Below, piece by piece: positions 1 to 12,075 of a stretch of DNA of 64,000 nt; the stretch's first letter is position 1, and each line of letters starts with the position of its first letter. The stretch covers positions 6,220,001-6,284,000 of the forward strand of contig NC_062254.1 of the NCBI RefSeq assembly GCF_905475465.1. The letters run 5' to 3'. The notes below the pieces were generated by a model. It made no database searches, was not told where the DNA came from, and saw nothing but the letters and a program-made list of their open reading frames with translations. The DNA is from Pieris napi. Taxonomy: Eukaryota > Arthropoda > Insecta > Lepidoptera > Pieridae. The position numbers and the translations under genes are program-made.

Positions 1-507
1 AACGACTAGTGAGTCCTTACCTTATCTTGATCACAGACTATATATAGCCTATATTCAAGCCATAAATAATAAAGTACAGTAGCTCTTAGTACTCTTTAAT
101 TTACCATATGCAGTCATAGCTTTCAAAGGCATTTATTTTTAGGCGATAATAAATATTCTTGATAATAATCTTAAATAGGTCTAAAATGTCGCACATAACA
201 TATTTGTTAAGATCTTAATCGTTAATTAGAGTGTCGAAGTCGGCGCTTCTTTTTAACTCCTTAAATGGCCGAGAAATGTGAAACTAATTAAGAAAAATAA
301 AATATTATGAAACATATCGGCTTGAAATATTTAACAGCACATTTTTACTAACATTGTAAGTTTCATTTGCGTAGAACTAAGCAAATAAATAAAGATGAAT
401 TATTGTGTAATGAAACTTAATTGTTTAATTTTATGAAATAACTATTTATGAAATTAAGGTAAGTAGCTAGTTCGGACATATTTTATCCATTTCTTCTCTT
501 GTCAAAG
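1..507. other. unassigned AT-rich sequence
   Basis: No gene, RNA or recognised repeat is seen here. The sequence is AT-rich and carries stop codons in all frames at short intervals. Confidence 0.5.
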
Positions 508-752
508 AAGTGTTAGCCTAGTGGCTTCAGCGTGTGACTCCAATCCCTGACGTCGTAGGTTCCATCCCCAACAGTGCATTTAACACTCGCCTGTACACTG
601 GAAGGAATCCATCGTGAGGAAACCGTCATGTCTCAAATCCAAAAAAAAAAAAAGGCGTCTCAGGCTGAATAAACTGAAAAAACTATGAAATTAAAAAAAT
701 ATCAAATAAACGGTAATCTAAGGCCATATAGGGTTATAGCGCCACTGCATTA
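508..752 (+). repeat. tRNA-derived SINE, diverged copy (family 1)
   Basis: This is a copy of the main SINE family of the window. The tRNA-like head has a Pol III A box (TTAGCCTAGTGGC) and a decayed B box (GGTTCCATCCC), followed by the family body (ATCGTGAGGAAACC) and the family end (TAGCGCCACTG). An A-rich tract interrupts the body, and the stretch between head and body is shortened compared with the copies at 29025 and 49024. It is non-coding. Confidence 0.8.
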
Positions 753-3700
753 ATGTTATTATTACTCTAGTCAAATTAAATTTAATAGCAAGACTTTAAA
801 TACGCTCTTTTCGAGGTAATTATAAATGATCGGCCCTAATCGTCTACGATTCATTAATCATTGTTGCCGGTGACAAACACAGCCTCTGCGCACGCACCGG
901 ACTAACCAACCACTATCATTACATCTTGCTTTATAAATTAGTACCGTTTAGCTTTAATTAGACGTCAATTCATTTTACATATGGAACTGGCTCCATCATC
1001 CGTCTATTGTCTAACATTTTTATAACAAAAGAAACAATCTTGGTAACGTTACTTTATTCTAGGAATGAATAATTACTAACTGTATTATGATAAGGATTTG
1101 AAACAGGTCCTATTAAAATTCAATGACCAATTATCGATTTGCGATCCAGTTGCTAAAAGATATTGACCCCGTCCCAAGGTGGATGGCATATGATGGATGG
1201 TGGATGTTTTTCATTCGATCAATAACTCATATTTTCAATTTGTAACTCTTTTATTACCATATCCCAAATACACAAACCCATCTCCGTAGATAATGTAAAA
1301 AAAACAAAATACATTTTCCATTACAGTTATTTGTGTCGATTCATGTACAGAAGCATCAATTGATTCACTACGAAATAAAAGGTAACCAATATCGCTACAT
1401 TAAAAGTAGATTTTGTTAGGACGCTTCTACAATGAAATATTATTAAACGGCAAATGCAAAACAAAACTTATCGATTCTAGAGCGTGAGATATAAATCAAA
1501 ATAGTTGATGCATGATATAAGTAAAAGTGTGGGCTTGATTGACAGTCTTTCCATTTCTATTTGTTCAAATTGATGAGAGAGAACGGAGCTTTTACTTGAT
1601 ACCTGCAAATGGCATTTAATCCGCCGGCATGAGGTCTCTGGCACTACGGATTAATTAGCCTTTGCAAATGAAAATAAACGTTTCATTGATAATGCATAGT
1701 GCATTCATCGCTTCGGCTTATAGTCATCGTATCAATATGTCAGGCTATTTAAAGCTGATAAGTTTTTATTCCAATGTTATTTCAAACGGTGAGATTTAAC
1801 AATTTTTACTCCATCTGATAATGTGGCGCCGCGGCAACTAGCCAAACAGTCGTAAGGATCACATCTTGTGGAGATTGGTGAATTAATTTAGCGAACGCGA
1901 GATCGAGTAACGGTGTCGGCGTGCCATTGACATTTGTCAGAAGCCGTCGTCGCTCACCGGCCACTGCGCAAGTACGTGTCATCGAACGAATTTCCACTCT
2001 AATATTTTTTATCAATAACATGTACACCTTTTTTTGTTTTGTCTTGCACTGAATCTATTAATTTGGTGATGGTGCTCTGAATACGCTTAATATGGCGTGA
2101 GTGTAGCGTTTCATAACCACCTTTCCAATAATAATGAATGAGTTGATGTTATATTACAAAAGTTTGGTTAGCGGATTTTTTGCGCATCGCTCTCTTTATA
2201 GATTGATTTCTATTATAGTTTGAGCGAGAGCATTAACAATTGAATATAATTAACACCCGCAGACTTCACACTACAGTGAGCTAATTTTATATAGAGACTA
2301 ACAATTAAGTAAGTAAAAAAACGTCTGTAATTGGCGCAAGTAACATTTGTTTGACCCACTTGGAATCTATTAATCAGTTTTGCGTTGAACGCGCAAAGGA
2401 TTATTTTCGGATTAAGTTTTAAAATCGGCCGATTCTCACGTTTCAGAATTTTAATGTTTTATCCGAAATTAATTATTTTGCATAAAACGACAGGAAATTA
2501 AAACTTTTTTAACGTACGTACGTACGGTAAAACATGTACGGAACAACTTTTTACAAAGTTTATTTTCTTGAAATATACTCGTAACACTTAAGTTCAATGT
2601 TTTAAAAAAAATTGATTTTATTGATGATTTTATTGTTAAAACTGCGGAACGTTAGCACACTTTTTAAATTATTTAATGTAAATATTATTTAAAATCACAC
2701 CATTTTACATTCCAACTACGATGAAGCAGTTTTAAAAAAATACAGTTCTTATCGGATAAATCTGGTTTAATTATTTTTAACTAAAGCAGTTTGTGTGCGA
2801 TACCTACATAAAAATAAGAGTTTATTTCTTATGCTATTTTTATGCTCTGCGCACTTGCTATACAAACAATATTTAAATAAAAACTTATCAATGCGATGTC
2901 TGCAAAAATTAACACTATTTGAATATACTAAACTAAAAATGTTTTGATAAAGAAAATACACATATAACAGTCTCCTTGTATATAAAAGGGTGGTTAAGAC
3001 TAAATAATAAAATAGAAAGCAGGAAAAGTTAACATCGCACATTTAGTTTAAATTTCAATTAATATATTTTTCTAATACAAAACGGATTGTAAAAGTAACG
3101 TTATAAGCTTGTCATCTCTAATAAGTGAAATATTCACTATTCTTTTTTATAAATTGTCTCTGGACAAAAACATATTTTAACATTACGATCTAGCCCAACT
3201 TTAGATTAATAAATAATTTAAGTCTAACCTAATTTACTAATAAGGATAAGAAACTCTGGTTTTGTGTGCTATTTTTTTCTACTTGCTACTGTTCAGCAGG
3301 TTTAGATTTTTTTAATGCTTAAAAACGGTAAAAAGTTATCGACATAGTCATATTTTCATACAATATAAAACCGGTGTCAAACCGCTTATAAAAGTATTTA
3401 AGTGTTGTCTTACAACACTTCTATTTCTAGACTTTATAGTTTGAAATAAAATTAAGCTGAGTATCGCATACGGTGAGAACTTTTGTGATTATTAAACAGA
3501 TATATCTTGTAATTAAACTGCTCATTATAAAAACGGGTGCTTGAAAAAAGGAAATATTTTATGGCAAGATTTTACAAGGCGTGGTAAGGTTTTTTAATCG
3601 TGTAATAAGAATGTTAGATATATATTGTTTCTATATGAAATTTTGTTACGGACCGTCTATTATATCTGCGGATCTTCATACTGTCTAATGTAAAGTCAAA

Positions 3701-3947
3701 CAGGTGGTCACCAAAAACATATAGTTTTATATGCCCCTTCTTCATACAATACAAGGCAGACCCAACTATTTAAAATTCCTCGGTCTAATACAAACTATTT
3801 ACGTAACTCAGTCATGTATCGTATACCTTCAGATTATAACACAAATTACCAGTAAACAGATATATTTAATGTATCTAAAAATGCTTAAGAAATTATATAA
3901 AAACTCTAGTATCCTTTATTAGATAGAATGGCTTTGTTAATCCTCTT
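753..3947. other. unassigned AT-rich sequence
   Basis: No gene is supported in this 3.2-kb stretch. Short open frames on the minus strand at 1806-2027 and 2767-3042 have no recognisable domain, and the second is a product of AT-rich composition. A motif cluster at 1604-1670 is listed separately. A short ACGT repeat (ACGTACGTACGTACG) lies near 2512. Confidence 0.5.
1604..1670. promoter_or_regulatory. symmetrical homeodomain/POU-like motif cluster
   Basis: Two copies of TGCAAATG (1604-1611 and 1663-1670) flank an inverted pair TTAATCCG (1616-1623) and CGGATTAA (1647-1654). TAATCC is the classic target of K50 homeodomains (Orthodenticle/Pitx class), and TGCAAAT is an octamer-like POU target. 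The arrangement is seen directly. A role as an enhancer module is inference only. Confidence 0.25.
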
Positions 3948-4178
3948 TTATATTAAATATATTATAATGAACAATGAATCTAAGAACTTAGAATTTATTA
4001 TAAATACATATATTCTTTGTATTTTTTTTTATATTTGTATAGGTGAAACTGTGCTTAGTGTATGTTTAAATGTGTATTCCGTTTTTGGCTTTTGTGTATA
4101 GTGTAATTGTTTGAATATTGTTTAGTAAGAAGCTGTAGGAATACCGTTAAGCAAATAAATAAAAAATAAATAAATCTA
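3948..4178 (+). repeat. probable retroposon 3' tail
   Basis: A T-rich stretch with no open frame ends in AATAAA-type tandem units (GCAAATAAATAAAAAATAAA). This is the usual 3' end of lepidopteran non-LTR retrotransposons, which finish with short AATAAA-like repeats. No coding part is attached, so the family cannot be named. Confidence 0.4.
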
Positions 4179-4687
4179 CTCTAGATGATATACAATTTAG
4201 ATGATAATACTAGCATTAATATTGCATCAAGCACAGACATAGACGCGATCGAAGGCTTGTAAGTATTCCGACAATATGTTGGCAATATCTCACTGGCAAT
4301 TTGAAAAACCTAAGTTTTATAAATTATCATAACACTATCGAGAATTTGCGTATAATGTCCTCGATTAAGATTGTGTAGGCGACTGAACGACCGTTTCTAT
4401 AAAAGAAGGCCTGTGGGATTATACAAATAGCTTTTTTGTATTTTAGTTCATATTTATGGTAATACGTGACTCTATGGTGGGAATTATCTACTTAACGTCC
4501 GACCTTAAATTGAAGGTAAATAATGTTTGGAGGTAAACTCTTCATTGGTAAACTCTCACTAAAATTATTAGTTAAAGTACGTATTCAAATTAAATTTTAA
4601 GTCATTTTTGAATCGTCAGTATTCTATAGTAGAGCCGGGAATCTCAGTAGTTACCATAATGAATGTATTATATTGATAGAAATACAA

Positions 4688-4987
4688 TAATTTTAAAGAA
4701 CAGAGTTATATTATTATTTTATGGTTGATATTTCTGTATTGCTAATAGTAAATGTAGTGCAATACATAGAATGTGTAATTACCATAAAATTTCAATATTT
4801 ATTTTAGTGCTTTCAAGTTTCAACCACTTTTTAAAATCGTTGTAAAATAATTTGAAAGAACAGAGTTATGTAATTATTTTATGGTTGATATTTCTGTAAT
4901 GCTAATTGTTAATGTAGTGCATAGAATGTGTAATTCCCATAAATTTACAATATTTGTTTTTGTGCTTTCAACAGCTTTTTTAAAATC
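4688..4987. repeat. tandem duplication, two diverged ~150-bp units
   Basis: Unit 1 (4688-4838) and unit 2 (4848-4987) are direct repeats with a period of about 160 bp. Both share AAAGAACAGAGTTAT, then ATTTTATGGTTGATATTTCT, then ATAGAATGTGTAATT, and TTTTTAAAATC at the end. Small indels and substitutions show the duplication is not recent. Neither unit codes for protein. Confidence 0.85.
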
Positions 4988-5039
4988 TTTTATAGTACAT
5001 ACAGTATAAATTGCTGTTTGAATGTATTTTATTTTTGTT

Positions 5040-5172
5040 GTGTTACACTTAGTTTTTTATACAAAAAATTGTGTAAAAATTGAAGGACTTGTAATGCGTA
5101 ATGCTATTTGTTATATTTGCTATTTGTAATGCGTCTGTCATGTTTTATTTTTAAACAAATAAATAAACTTTT
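5040..5172 (+). repeat. possible retroposon 3' tail
   Basis: Short repeats of TTTGTAATGCGT-like sequence end in AAACAAATAAATAAAC. The ending resembles the tail at 3948-4178. The evidence is thin. Confidence 0.25.
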
Positions 5173-5175
5173 AAA

Positions 5176-8127
5176 CACCTCTTCTCTAGATCACTGCGGT
5201 ACAAATATCGGCATTAATTTAGCTTAGTTCTGGACTTTCTTCTTTTTCGCGACTGAGGCAATCACTTGACACGTCAATCTATAAAAATTATCCTGAGAGT
5301 GGCGGACGAACACGTTATAAAATTAATCATATATTCAATTAGGGTTTATAAGGTACTACGTAAAAAAGCCTCTACTAGAAAGATAAGTTGTATTCTTGTG
5401 ATGTGTGTGGATTAATAGGAAGATGATAAAAGAGACATAATATACAATTTAATATTTAAATTTTAAAATAGCTCTACTCTGGTGACCTTTTTTAGTAAAG
5501 ATTTATAATGATACTGAATTTTATACAGTATACAGATGGGCTCTTTTTATGAGCTTTATAGACAATATTAAGCGCGTATATCTCTAAGCCGAAATTGATC
5601 GAAATTCTCGATACTTTGTCTCTTTATCCAACGTCATTGCTACAGATTAAACGTTTTTCGATTGAAAACGCATTAACAGCTTGATTTACCGTAGAAATTA
5701 CTTCTATTCGGAAAAAAGGAAACAAAAGAAAAATTGTCTATAAAAATATTTTTTATTTGAAAATTTGTTACAGGCTACATAGCAAGACTCACTTATTTAA
5801 AAATAGAACAAGGCTTTTTTTATTCTTTAAGCTGCCTGAAGGCCGATGATTTTACTGCAAGGGCTCCAGTTTTTACCATATGCGGCACTTGTCCTGCTGT
5901 ACGTCACGCTTTCTTTTATTTTAGTGTCACAAACGTCTGTTTGTGGATTAGTGTCAACTACTACCATTGTCATGAGAATAATGTTTCTTCTCACCGACAG
6001 ATATAGCGTTATATATTAACCAGACTATATATAGTCTAAAAGGTTATTACCGCTAAAGACAATTCTACCAGTAAATTCTAGTAATAATTTAATTGTATTT
6101 TATGCTTGTATTTTATTATTAATGGTATATATGGTTTTGAATGTTTCCTATAAGCCAATTTCATTTTGAGTTGTTTGGGAGAAACTACGTTTTGCAGTAA
6201 GTGGTGGTTACACATTAAATTTTATTGTTTTGTCTGTTATGTACATAAAGTGTTCTTTTTATTATGATATATTACCGAACTTATATGCAGGCACACAGGC
6301 TTATATTATGTTTTTAAATAAGAGTATTAGTATATTACATCTTGTTAGAGTTTTAGTGTTATCGAAGTCCAAAATTCATATTGAATTTTGATTGTTAAAA
6401 ATACTTATTTAGGATCAACTTAAAATATAATCAAAGTTCTTAAAAGTATTTCCTTATTCGAATCAATTTCTGGATTGTATATAGATATCTAAAATTTAAT
6501 TTTAATTGCATAAATTGCGACAGCAATACCTTTAAAGGTTTCAAATTCTACAAATGATTCGTAAAATAATAAGTGTTAGTTATTATTTTTTGTAAAATTA
6601 ATGTTCACCGCATTTGTCATGTATTTAGAATAGATAGATTGTAGAAAATCCATTATATACTTAATAAAATAGATAATTTATTGCATACATGTTAACTGTG
6701 CCCTAGTGGCTATCTATTCAATAGAAGTTAGATAGAACAGCATACATTAATTCTTAAAAATACTGTAAAATATCACCGTTAAAACGGAAAAGCCTACGCG
6801 ATAAAAAAACCGGTTGAATTATACAAATATATCGAATGGTCTGTTAAAAAATATGCGATCTATTGACATAATTTAGATCAAGTAGGCTATCGAGATAGCC
6901 TTGGTGCTCTACATTTAGTTCCGCGAATCACCTGCACTTGGATGTCGTCTGTTCGAGAAAATGACCGATGAAAAATGGAAAGTGGAGTGAATTTGTCTGG
7001 TCCAGTGTGTTACTATCTTAACGGTTTTCAAGAGAATATCATATAATAATAAGTATCATACAAAACAGCAATACAAAGCTCGGAAAGCTTCATCGATAAT
7101 TATCGCCTTAGTATTTATTATTTTAAACAAGGAACAACGTTAAGCTTTTAAGGAAGCTTTAAGGGATCAGTAAAACCTTACTCACGCCCTATCTATAAGT
7201 AGAATTACGTACGTTTTGATAGAAAAATCTGATTTGTATAAAACTAAGGCGATAAGTACACTCTTGAAAATTTGATTTATAGCGACATTTTTTGTAACGA
7301 TAGGTGTATTGCACAATTTACTTTCCGAACGGAATAAATTACTACACCTATAAAATATATAAAAACATTGCCAGACCCAAGAAGGTGCAATTCATTTATA
7401 TCATCACAATATTTGCTTGAGGTTTTTAGTTGAACAACTGAAGTGAACTGAACTAAACTAATTAGGTTCAATTCAGTTGAGTTGTTAAGAATTAATATTT
7501 GTACGTCTTAAAATGGTGTGTGACTGTTTTTATTGTTTCTTGTTTGAATATTCTTATTTTCTAATGGAAATGTGGTGTGGTTGGTCGACTCTATGTAAGA
7601 ACGTAGTATGTAAATATTCTATATATATATTTTTTACTTACTATTTATTTTTTATCAGATTTCTATTTTTATGTTTCATATAAAGCTCATGAAAGGCCTC
7701 GTCTATCGTATCTATCCTTGCAAGGAAGGACATTATTTTTAAAATTGATCACCTTTAGAAATGTGTTTCTTAAGACCAGATTATAGTAAAGCGTGAGAAT
7801 AGCAGCTATCAGTTCTGATACCATCTCGTTACAATCATGATAAATCATTTTGCCGCGCAGTTGACTTCGACTCTATTATTACACCTAGCACGATGTAATT
7901 AAGATACTTCCAATTAAATTATGACTCTTTGTATACAAACATTATAAACATTACACATCCAAAATATTGGTACAAGTCTTTGCGACGTGAAACGTAGATT
8001 TTCTTTTTATTTAGGTAAGATTATAGTGAGATGGAGGTGCTTATAGATTTTTGTTATTAAATAGCAACAGTAGTTCGTTGCGTACAGGACTATGCAGTAT
8101 GCACTGAATATACTCGTACTAACATAA
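5176..8127. other. unassigned AT-rich sequence
   Basis: No gene or named repeat is supported. Small palindromes are present, including AGACTATATATAGTCT near 6024 and GGCTATCGAGATAGCC near 6884. The minus-strand open frame at 7277-7471 has no recognisable feature. An imperfect hairpin at 7433-7486 is listed separately. Confidence 0.45.
7433..7486. repeat. imperfect inverted repeat (hairpin)
   Basis: A 21-nt arm starting AACAACTG pairs, with about four mismatches, with the arm ending GAGTTGTT across a 12-nt loop. It could be chance in AT-rich DNA or a small structured RNA. No known microRNA sequence was recognised in it. Confidence 0.35.
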
Positions 8128-8129
8128 TA

Positions 8130-9367
8130 TTAGGTCCTTACATATGAAATTGGCGTTTTGTAAGGGAGGAACCAAAAGTCGAATATTTTTAAATATAATA
8201 TATTTAATTAATCAAAGCATGAACCATTGTTTTCTGTGCACTTTTGCCATCTCATAGGTAGTTCATTGATCCCTTTACTAAAAAAATCAGTCGGACGGGA
8301 ATCAATAAAATCTGTTAAGGTGATTTGGACTGCCCCATCAGAGTAAAATTTTTTCCCTTGCAAGAAGTTGTCCAAATTTCGAAAAAAATGGTGATCTGTT
8401 GGAGCAAGGTCCGGGGAGTACGGAGGATGTCTTAGACATTCCAATTGAAGCTCTTCTAATTTGGTAGCCGTCTGTTGTGCAGTGTGTGGTCTAGCGTTGT
8501 CGTGAAGTAGCAGCGGCGTGGAGCGATTGACCAGCCTAGGTTGTTTAGCCGCTAGCTTTTCCATCATGGTTTGCAATTGCTGACAATAGACATCAGCCGT
8601 AATAGTCTGGCCAGATTTGAGAAAACTGCATTGAACAATACCGGCACTAGTCCACCAAACGCTTACAAGTAACTTTTTTGGGGTTAATTTTCGCTTGGGG
8701 CAGGATTTCGCTGGCTTTCCAGGATCCAACCATTGCGCTTCCGATTATCGTAAAGAATCCATTTTTCATCACAGGTAATGATTCGGTTTAAAATACCTTA
8801 ATTATTGTGCCGGTTCAGTAATGTAACGCAGCAGTCGACGCGCGTTTGCCGGTTTGCTTCAGTCAATTCGTGAGGTACGCATCTTTCAAGCTTTTTAATC
8901 ACCGCAGCCTGCAGCTAACTCGGACGTGGTTTGCGATGGATCCGCTTCCACAATAGCCTTCAATACTTCAATATCAACTTGGGTCTCAGGCCGTCCACGG
9001 GGCTTGTTCTGCAGGTCGAAATTTCCAGAACGAAAATGTTGAAACCAAAAATGAACTGTGTTTTCACCCTTCATTCACCTTCATTCACCCACATCATTCA
9101 CCCTTAGAGTGGTTTCCGCAGCACTAGTACCACGGAAGAACTCGTACTCGTAAATAATGCGATACTTTAAGTTTTCCATTTTGTAAAATGAGTGACGCAA
9201 ACAGAAAAAAACAGAAGAAAAAAAACAAATGAATGACGGTCATCGAAGCACAAATGCATGAGTAAATAGCTGTACAAATTTTAATTTGGAATTCTTAACC
9301 AAAGAGGAGATATTTGAGGTCAAAGTGGCCAAAACGTAAAACGCCAATTTCATATGTAAGGACCTAA
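8130..9367 (-). mobile_element. mariner element, full length, inactive
   Basis: The element is 1238 bp, the usual mariner size. Its ends are perfect 30-bp terminal inverted repeats (8130-8159 and 9338-9367) starting TTAGGTCCTTACATATGAAA. A TA dinucleotide lies immediately outside each end (8128-8129 and 9368-9369), the target duplication made by Tc1/mariner transposition. It carries one transposase gene on the minus strand, broken by frameshifts. The TTAGGT end and the similarity of the C-terminal half to the mariner fused in SETMAR suggest the cecropia-type subfamily; that assignment comes from memory of the family and was not tested. The ends remain intact, so it could in principle be mobilised in trans. 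Confidence 0.95.
8208..9179 (-). pseudogene. mariner transposase pseudogene
   Basis: This encodes remains of a D,D34D transposase that cuts and pastes the surrounding element. The start at 9179 gives an N-terminus beginning MENLKYRIIYEYEF with GTSAAET, typical of mariner. Coding similarity then shifts frame at about 9060-9110, where a CATTCACC-type unit is repeated three times. Later pieces (VPHELT, TCDEKWI) lie in other frames and a stop falls before LNRIITCDEKW. The C-terminal half is open from 8729 to 8208 (173 codons). It shows HDNARPH with the second catalytic aspartate and SPDLAPTD with the third, 34 residues apart as expected. The first aspartate is in TCDEKW, upstream of that frame. 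The protein cannot be made whole. The family identity is certain and inactivity is very likely. Confidence 0.93.
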
Positions 9368-9369
9368 TA

Positions 9370-10369
9370 TTATTCTATTCAAAGACCACACATTAAGATT
9401 ACCTAAAAACGCACATACACACTTACACTTTCCCACATTCAGCTCAAATTATTACTAAATTGTCTTGATTACTACATTGTCTTCGTATATATAGTGTAAT
9501 CCGTTTTAGCGTTTTTTATTTAAAAATTGAAAAAAAATATGTTTTAAAAAAGCTGTGGATTATCAATAAACTGTTAAAAAAATCAAAATAATAACTATTA
9601 ATTAGTGTACGAGTGTGTCACTACGTAATTTATAATTTTATAGAATAAAAACGATATGATTATTATAGACAAGGCGGCTGTCTGATACGAATAAAGACGT
9701 ATTTTGTACATTGGATATAGGGCCCGAAACAATAACCAAACAAGAATCACAGGAATATAACTCTGTATGTTATAACTAAAATACTAATTTGCCTTCTGGC
9801 AAATATTCTACCATGGTAATCTTTTTTTAACCAGAATAACCTTTACATCAATATGTCAGGCGGCACTCACCCAATGAGCTATTATTAGACCTTTCTAAAT
9901 AGAATATTAATATTTAATAATTACCGCTCTTGTATTAATTCTTAATAAATTAACGTAATTAATTACTCCAGCTTACTTGTTCAAATCCGTCATAAGACAA
10001 TGAGACATGATAGACTCATTTCTTCATCGTCCATGATTAGTTGTACTAAAAAAACTTTCGCCAAGGATCGATCCCCAGACGCGGTTTATCAAGACCATTA
10101 AAATCATTTATATATTTTTACGCCACACTTAAGAAGCTTATATCAATGAAATAAATTTGTAACTTTCCAAGTGTGTCAACCAATTACATTAAGTACTCAC
10201 AATGTTAATCCAGATAAATATTTGTCCTCGTCTTACCTGTAAAAGAATGTTTATATTAAGTTCAGACAATTAAAATTAATCTTTACCGGCGGATGCATTA
10301 AGATTAAATACATATTTTAAAGTTAAGTTCAATACTTACAAATGATATTACAAAAGCTTTCATTAAGAT
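9370..10369. other. unassigned AT-rich sequence
   Basis: No gene is seen. Near 10074-10093 a minus-strand B-box-like word (GGGGATCGATCC) may be the relic of another tRNA-derived SINE, but no A box could be paired with it. Confidence 0.4.
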
Positions 10370-10370
10370 A

Positions 10371-10900
10371 CTAGCTGACCTGGCTAACTTCGTTCCGCCC
10401 TACAAACTTATAATATCGTTGTTACTTTAATTTGACTTATTTTAGGATTTCATTAATGTTAAGTATTACATTAATACAACTTTTTTGCAAATACAGAAAT
10501 GTTTTATTGCTTGCCATTGCGAAAGAAGAATGTCAGTTTTACACATTAGGCATCTTCTCTCTAGCGTCAATATGGCGATACTGCATGTTAAGTACTTTCT
10601 GATATCCAACATCTTTTGATCAGGATCAAAGCATGGTTATACATCTCCTCATTCACCTCAAGATCGGAATTTCTTGAACTGGCACGAATTCGACGTAAAA
10701 TGATGCGTAGTTTTGTCAACATGGTTTTTGCATTCGTAAAATTAATTAAATATTCGATAACTTATCCGATATTTTATTGCTTATTCTGCTATTCGGGACG
10801 GAAACAAATTCAACAAATCCAAAACCATGGCAATCGGTCCAGCCGTTCTCGAGTTATAAGTGTTGTAACAAACACGACTTTCTTTTATATATATAGATTA
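10371..10900 (+). repeat. dispersed arthropod repeat (CTAGCTGACCTGGC type)
   Basis: The copy starts CTAGCTGACCTGGC and ends with the conserved tail words TCGGTCCAGCCGTTCTCGAG and ATATATATAGATTA. The same head and tail recur at 54392-54750, and related forms at 29908-30236 and 53665-53993. The family is common in arthropod genomes and is probably a non-autonomous transposable element; I cannot place it in a class from this sequence. An open frame of 100 codons inside it (10616-10918) is not a gene. Confidence 0.6.
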
Positions 10901-11053
10901 AGGACGCTTAATACATGAAGTATGCACGTTCGCTAATATATGACTAGATATAGCAGCATCAATGCTATACATATTTGATATTAATTCTCACCTTCATGTG
11001 ACATAACAAGCGTGTAATTCATAAATATTGTAGCCGTTAAATCGGAAAGTTAA

Positions 11054-11575
11054 TTATTAAAAAAGTGCGTGCGTACAAGGTACACATTTCAGAAGTGAAA
11101 CTTTTTTGTAAAAGTAATTTTTAAGTCTTGTTTATATTTATACAAATCTAAAACTTTAGATTTCCGAGACTTAGAGGGAGGAAAAAAGGAAGATATGTTA
11201 GGAATTTAATGATTTGAAAATCATTAAAATATTAAAAGTGTCGAAAATTAATAAAAATTATGAATTTAATTTTTTAATTTATTTTTTCGATAAGAAAAAC
11301 AGGTGGCAATTTACTGTACAGAACGTCATTTGAGATTTTAATAAATTATTTTGCATTAAATATAAAATACTAATATTTCATAAATACTCTTAAAATAGAA
11401 TTTCTATAAGGTAATTCGCCCTTCTCACTCTCTTTCAATCGGTCTCAATAGCTCTCTCCCGTTTTCGACAAAAACGCTGCACATCTTCGTGACGCTAATA
11501 TTATTATGATTGCGTTTCATCCGTAAATTTTTAAACTCATGCGCCTAAAGAGGTTTCAATTCAAAAATAATAAGA
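11054..11575. repeat. MITE-like element, diverged
   Basis: The left part has GTGCGTGCGTAC and AGAAGTGAAAC. The right part has CTCATGCGCCTAAAGAGG followed by TTTCAATTC. The two ends form an imperfect inverted pair of the same style as the element at 41113-41453 (GAAGTTATACTTCTTT with GCGCCTAAAGAAG). The stretch 11426-11540 is also shared with 51356-51475 (CAATAGCTCTCTCCC and ACAAAAACGCTGCACAT). No coding frame is present. Confidence 0.45.
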
Positions 11576-11904
11576 GATAACATGTTTTACATTAAATATT
11601 TGTTTCACAACTTGCCTTAACTACAGACAATTTTCTGTATTTGCACGTTAAGAAAATTATTATATTGAAGTATTTTATGTAATAAATATATGGTTACAAG
11701 CACGTATGCTGTTAGCGACGACCTATTTGCCAGTAAGAAATATAACATTCCGTACGTGTCAAAGTAAGCTTAAACATTCGCGGACTGGCATTTTGTGATA
11801 ATGAAACTGGGACAAACAATCCTAAAATACATTAATATTACACGTATTGAAATTTGCTTTTACAAGTCTAAATTAGGCAATTATTAATATTGTGCTTTAA
11901 GTTC

Positions 11905-12075
11905 AGTTTTTTATGTAACAGGAGGCAAACGGGCAGGAGGCTCACATAATGTTAAGTGATACCGCCTCTCATGGACCCTCACATTGCCAGGAGGCTCGCA
12001 TGTGCGTTGCCGGCCTTTTAAGAAATACTGTCTTTTCTTGAAGGACCCTAAGTCGAATGGACCCTGAGCCCTATT
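11905..12075 (-). repeat. non-LTR retrotransposon 3' fragment
   Basis: Read on the minus strand this is the C-terminal tail of a reverse-transcriptase ORF: it includes the stretch corresponding to FDLGSFKKR and the following KGRQ region, then GCCTCCTGTTACATAAAA at the 3' end. Frameshifts are present. See 62429-62581 for a copy whose frame is open. Only the last ~170 bp of the element remains, the usual outcome of 5'-truncated retroposition. Confidence 0.75.

Noticed and set aside
2767..3042. Minus-strand open frame of 91 codons rich in F, L and Y
   Set aside because: The composition is what random AT-rich DNA gives, and no domain or splice context supports it.
6020..6045. Palindrome AGACTATATATAGTCT
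   Set aside because: A short AT-rich palindrome is expected by chance in a window of this size.
10074..10093. B-box-like word on the minus strand
   Set aside because: No matching A box or SINE body could be identified.
10616..10918. 100-codon open frame on +
   Set aside because: It overlaps the conserved tail of a dispersed non-coding repeat.
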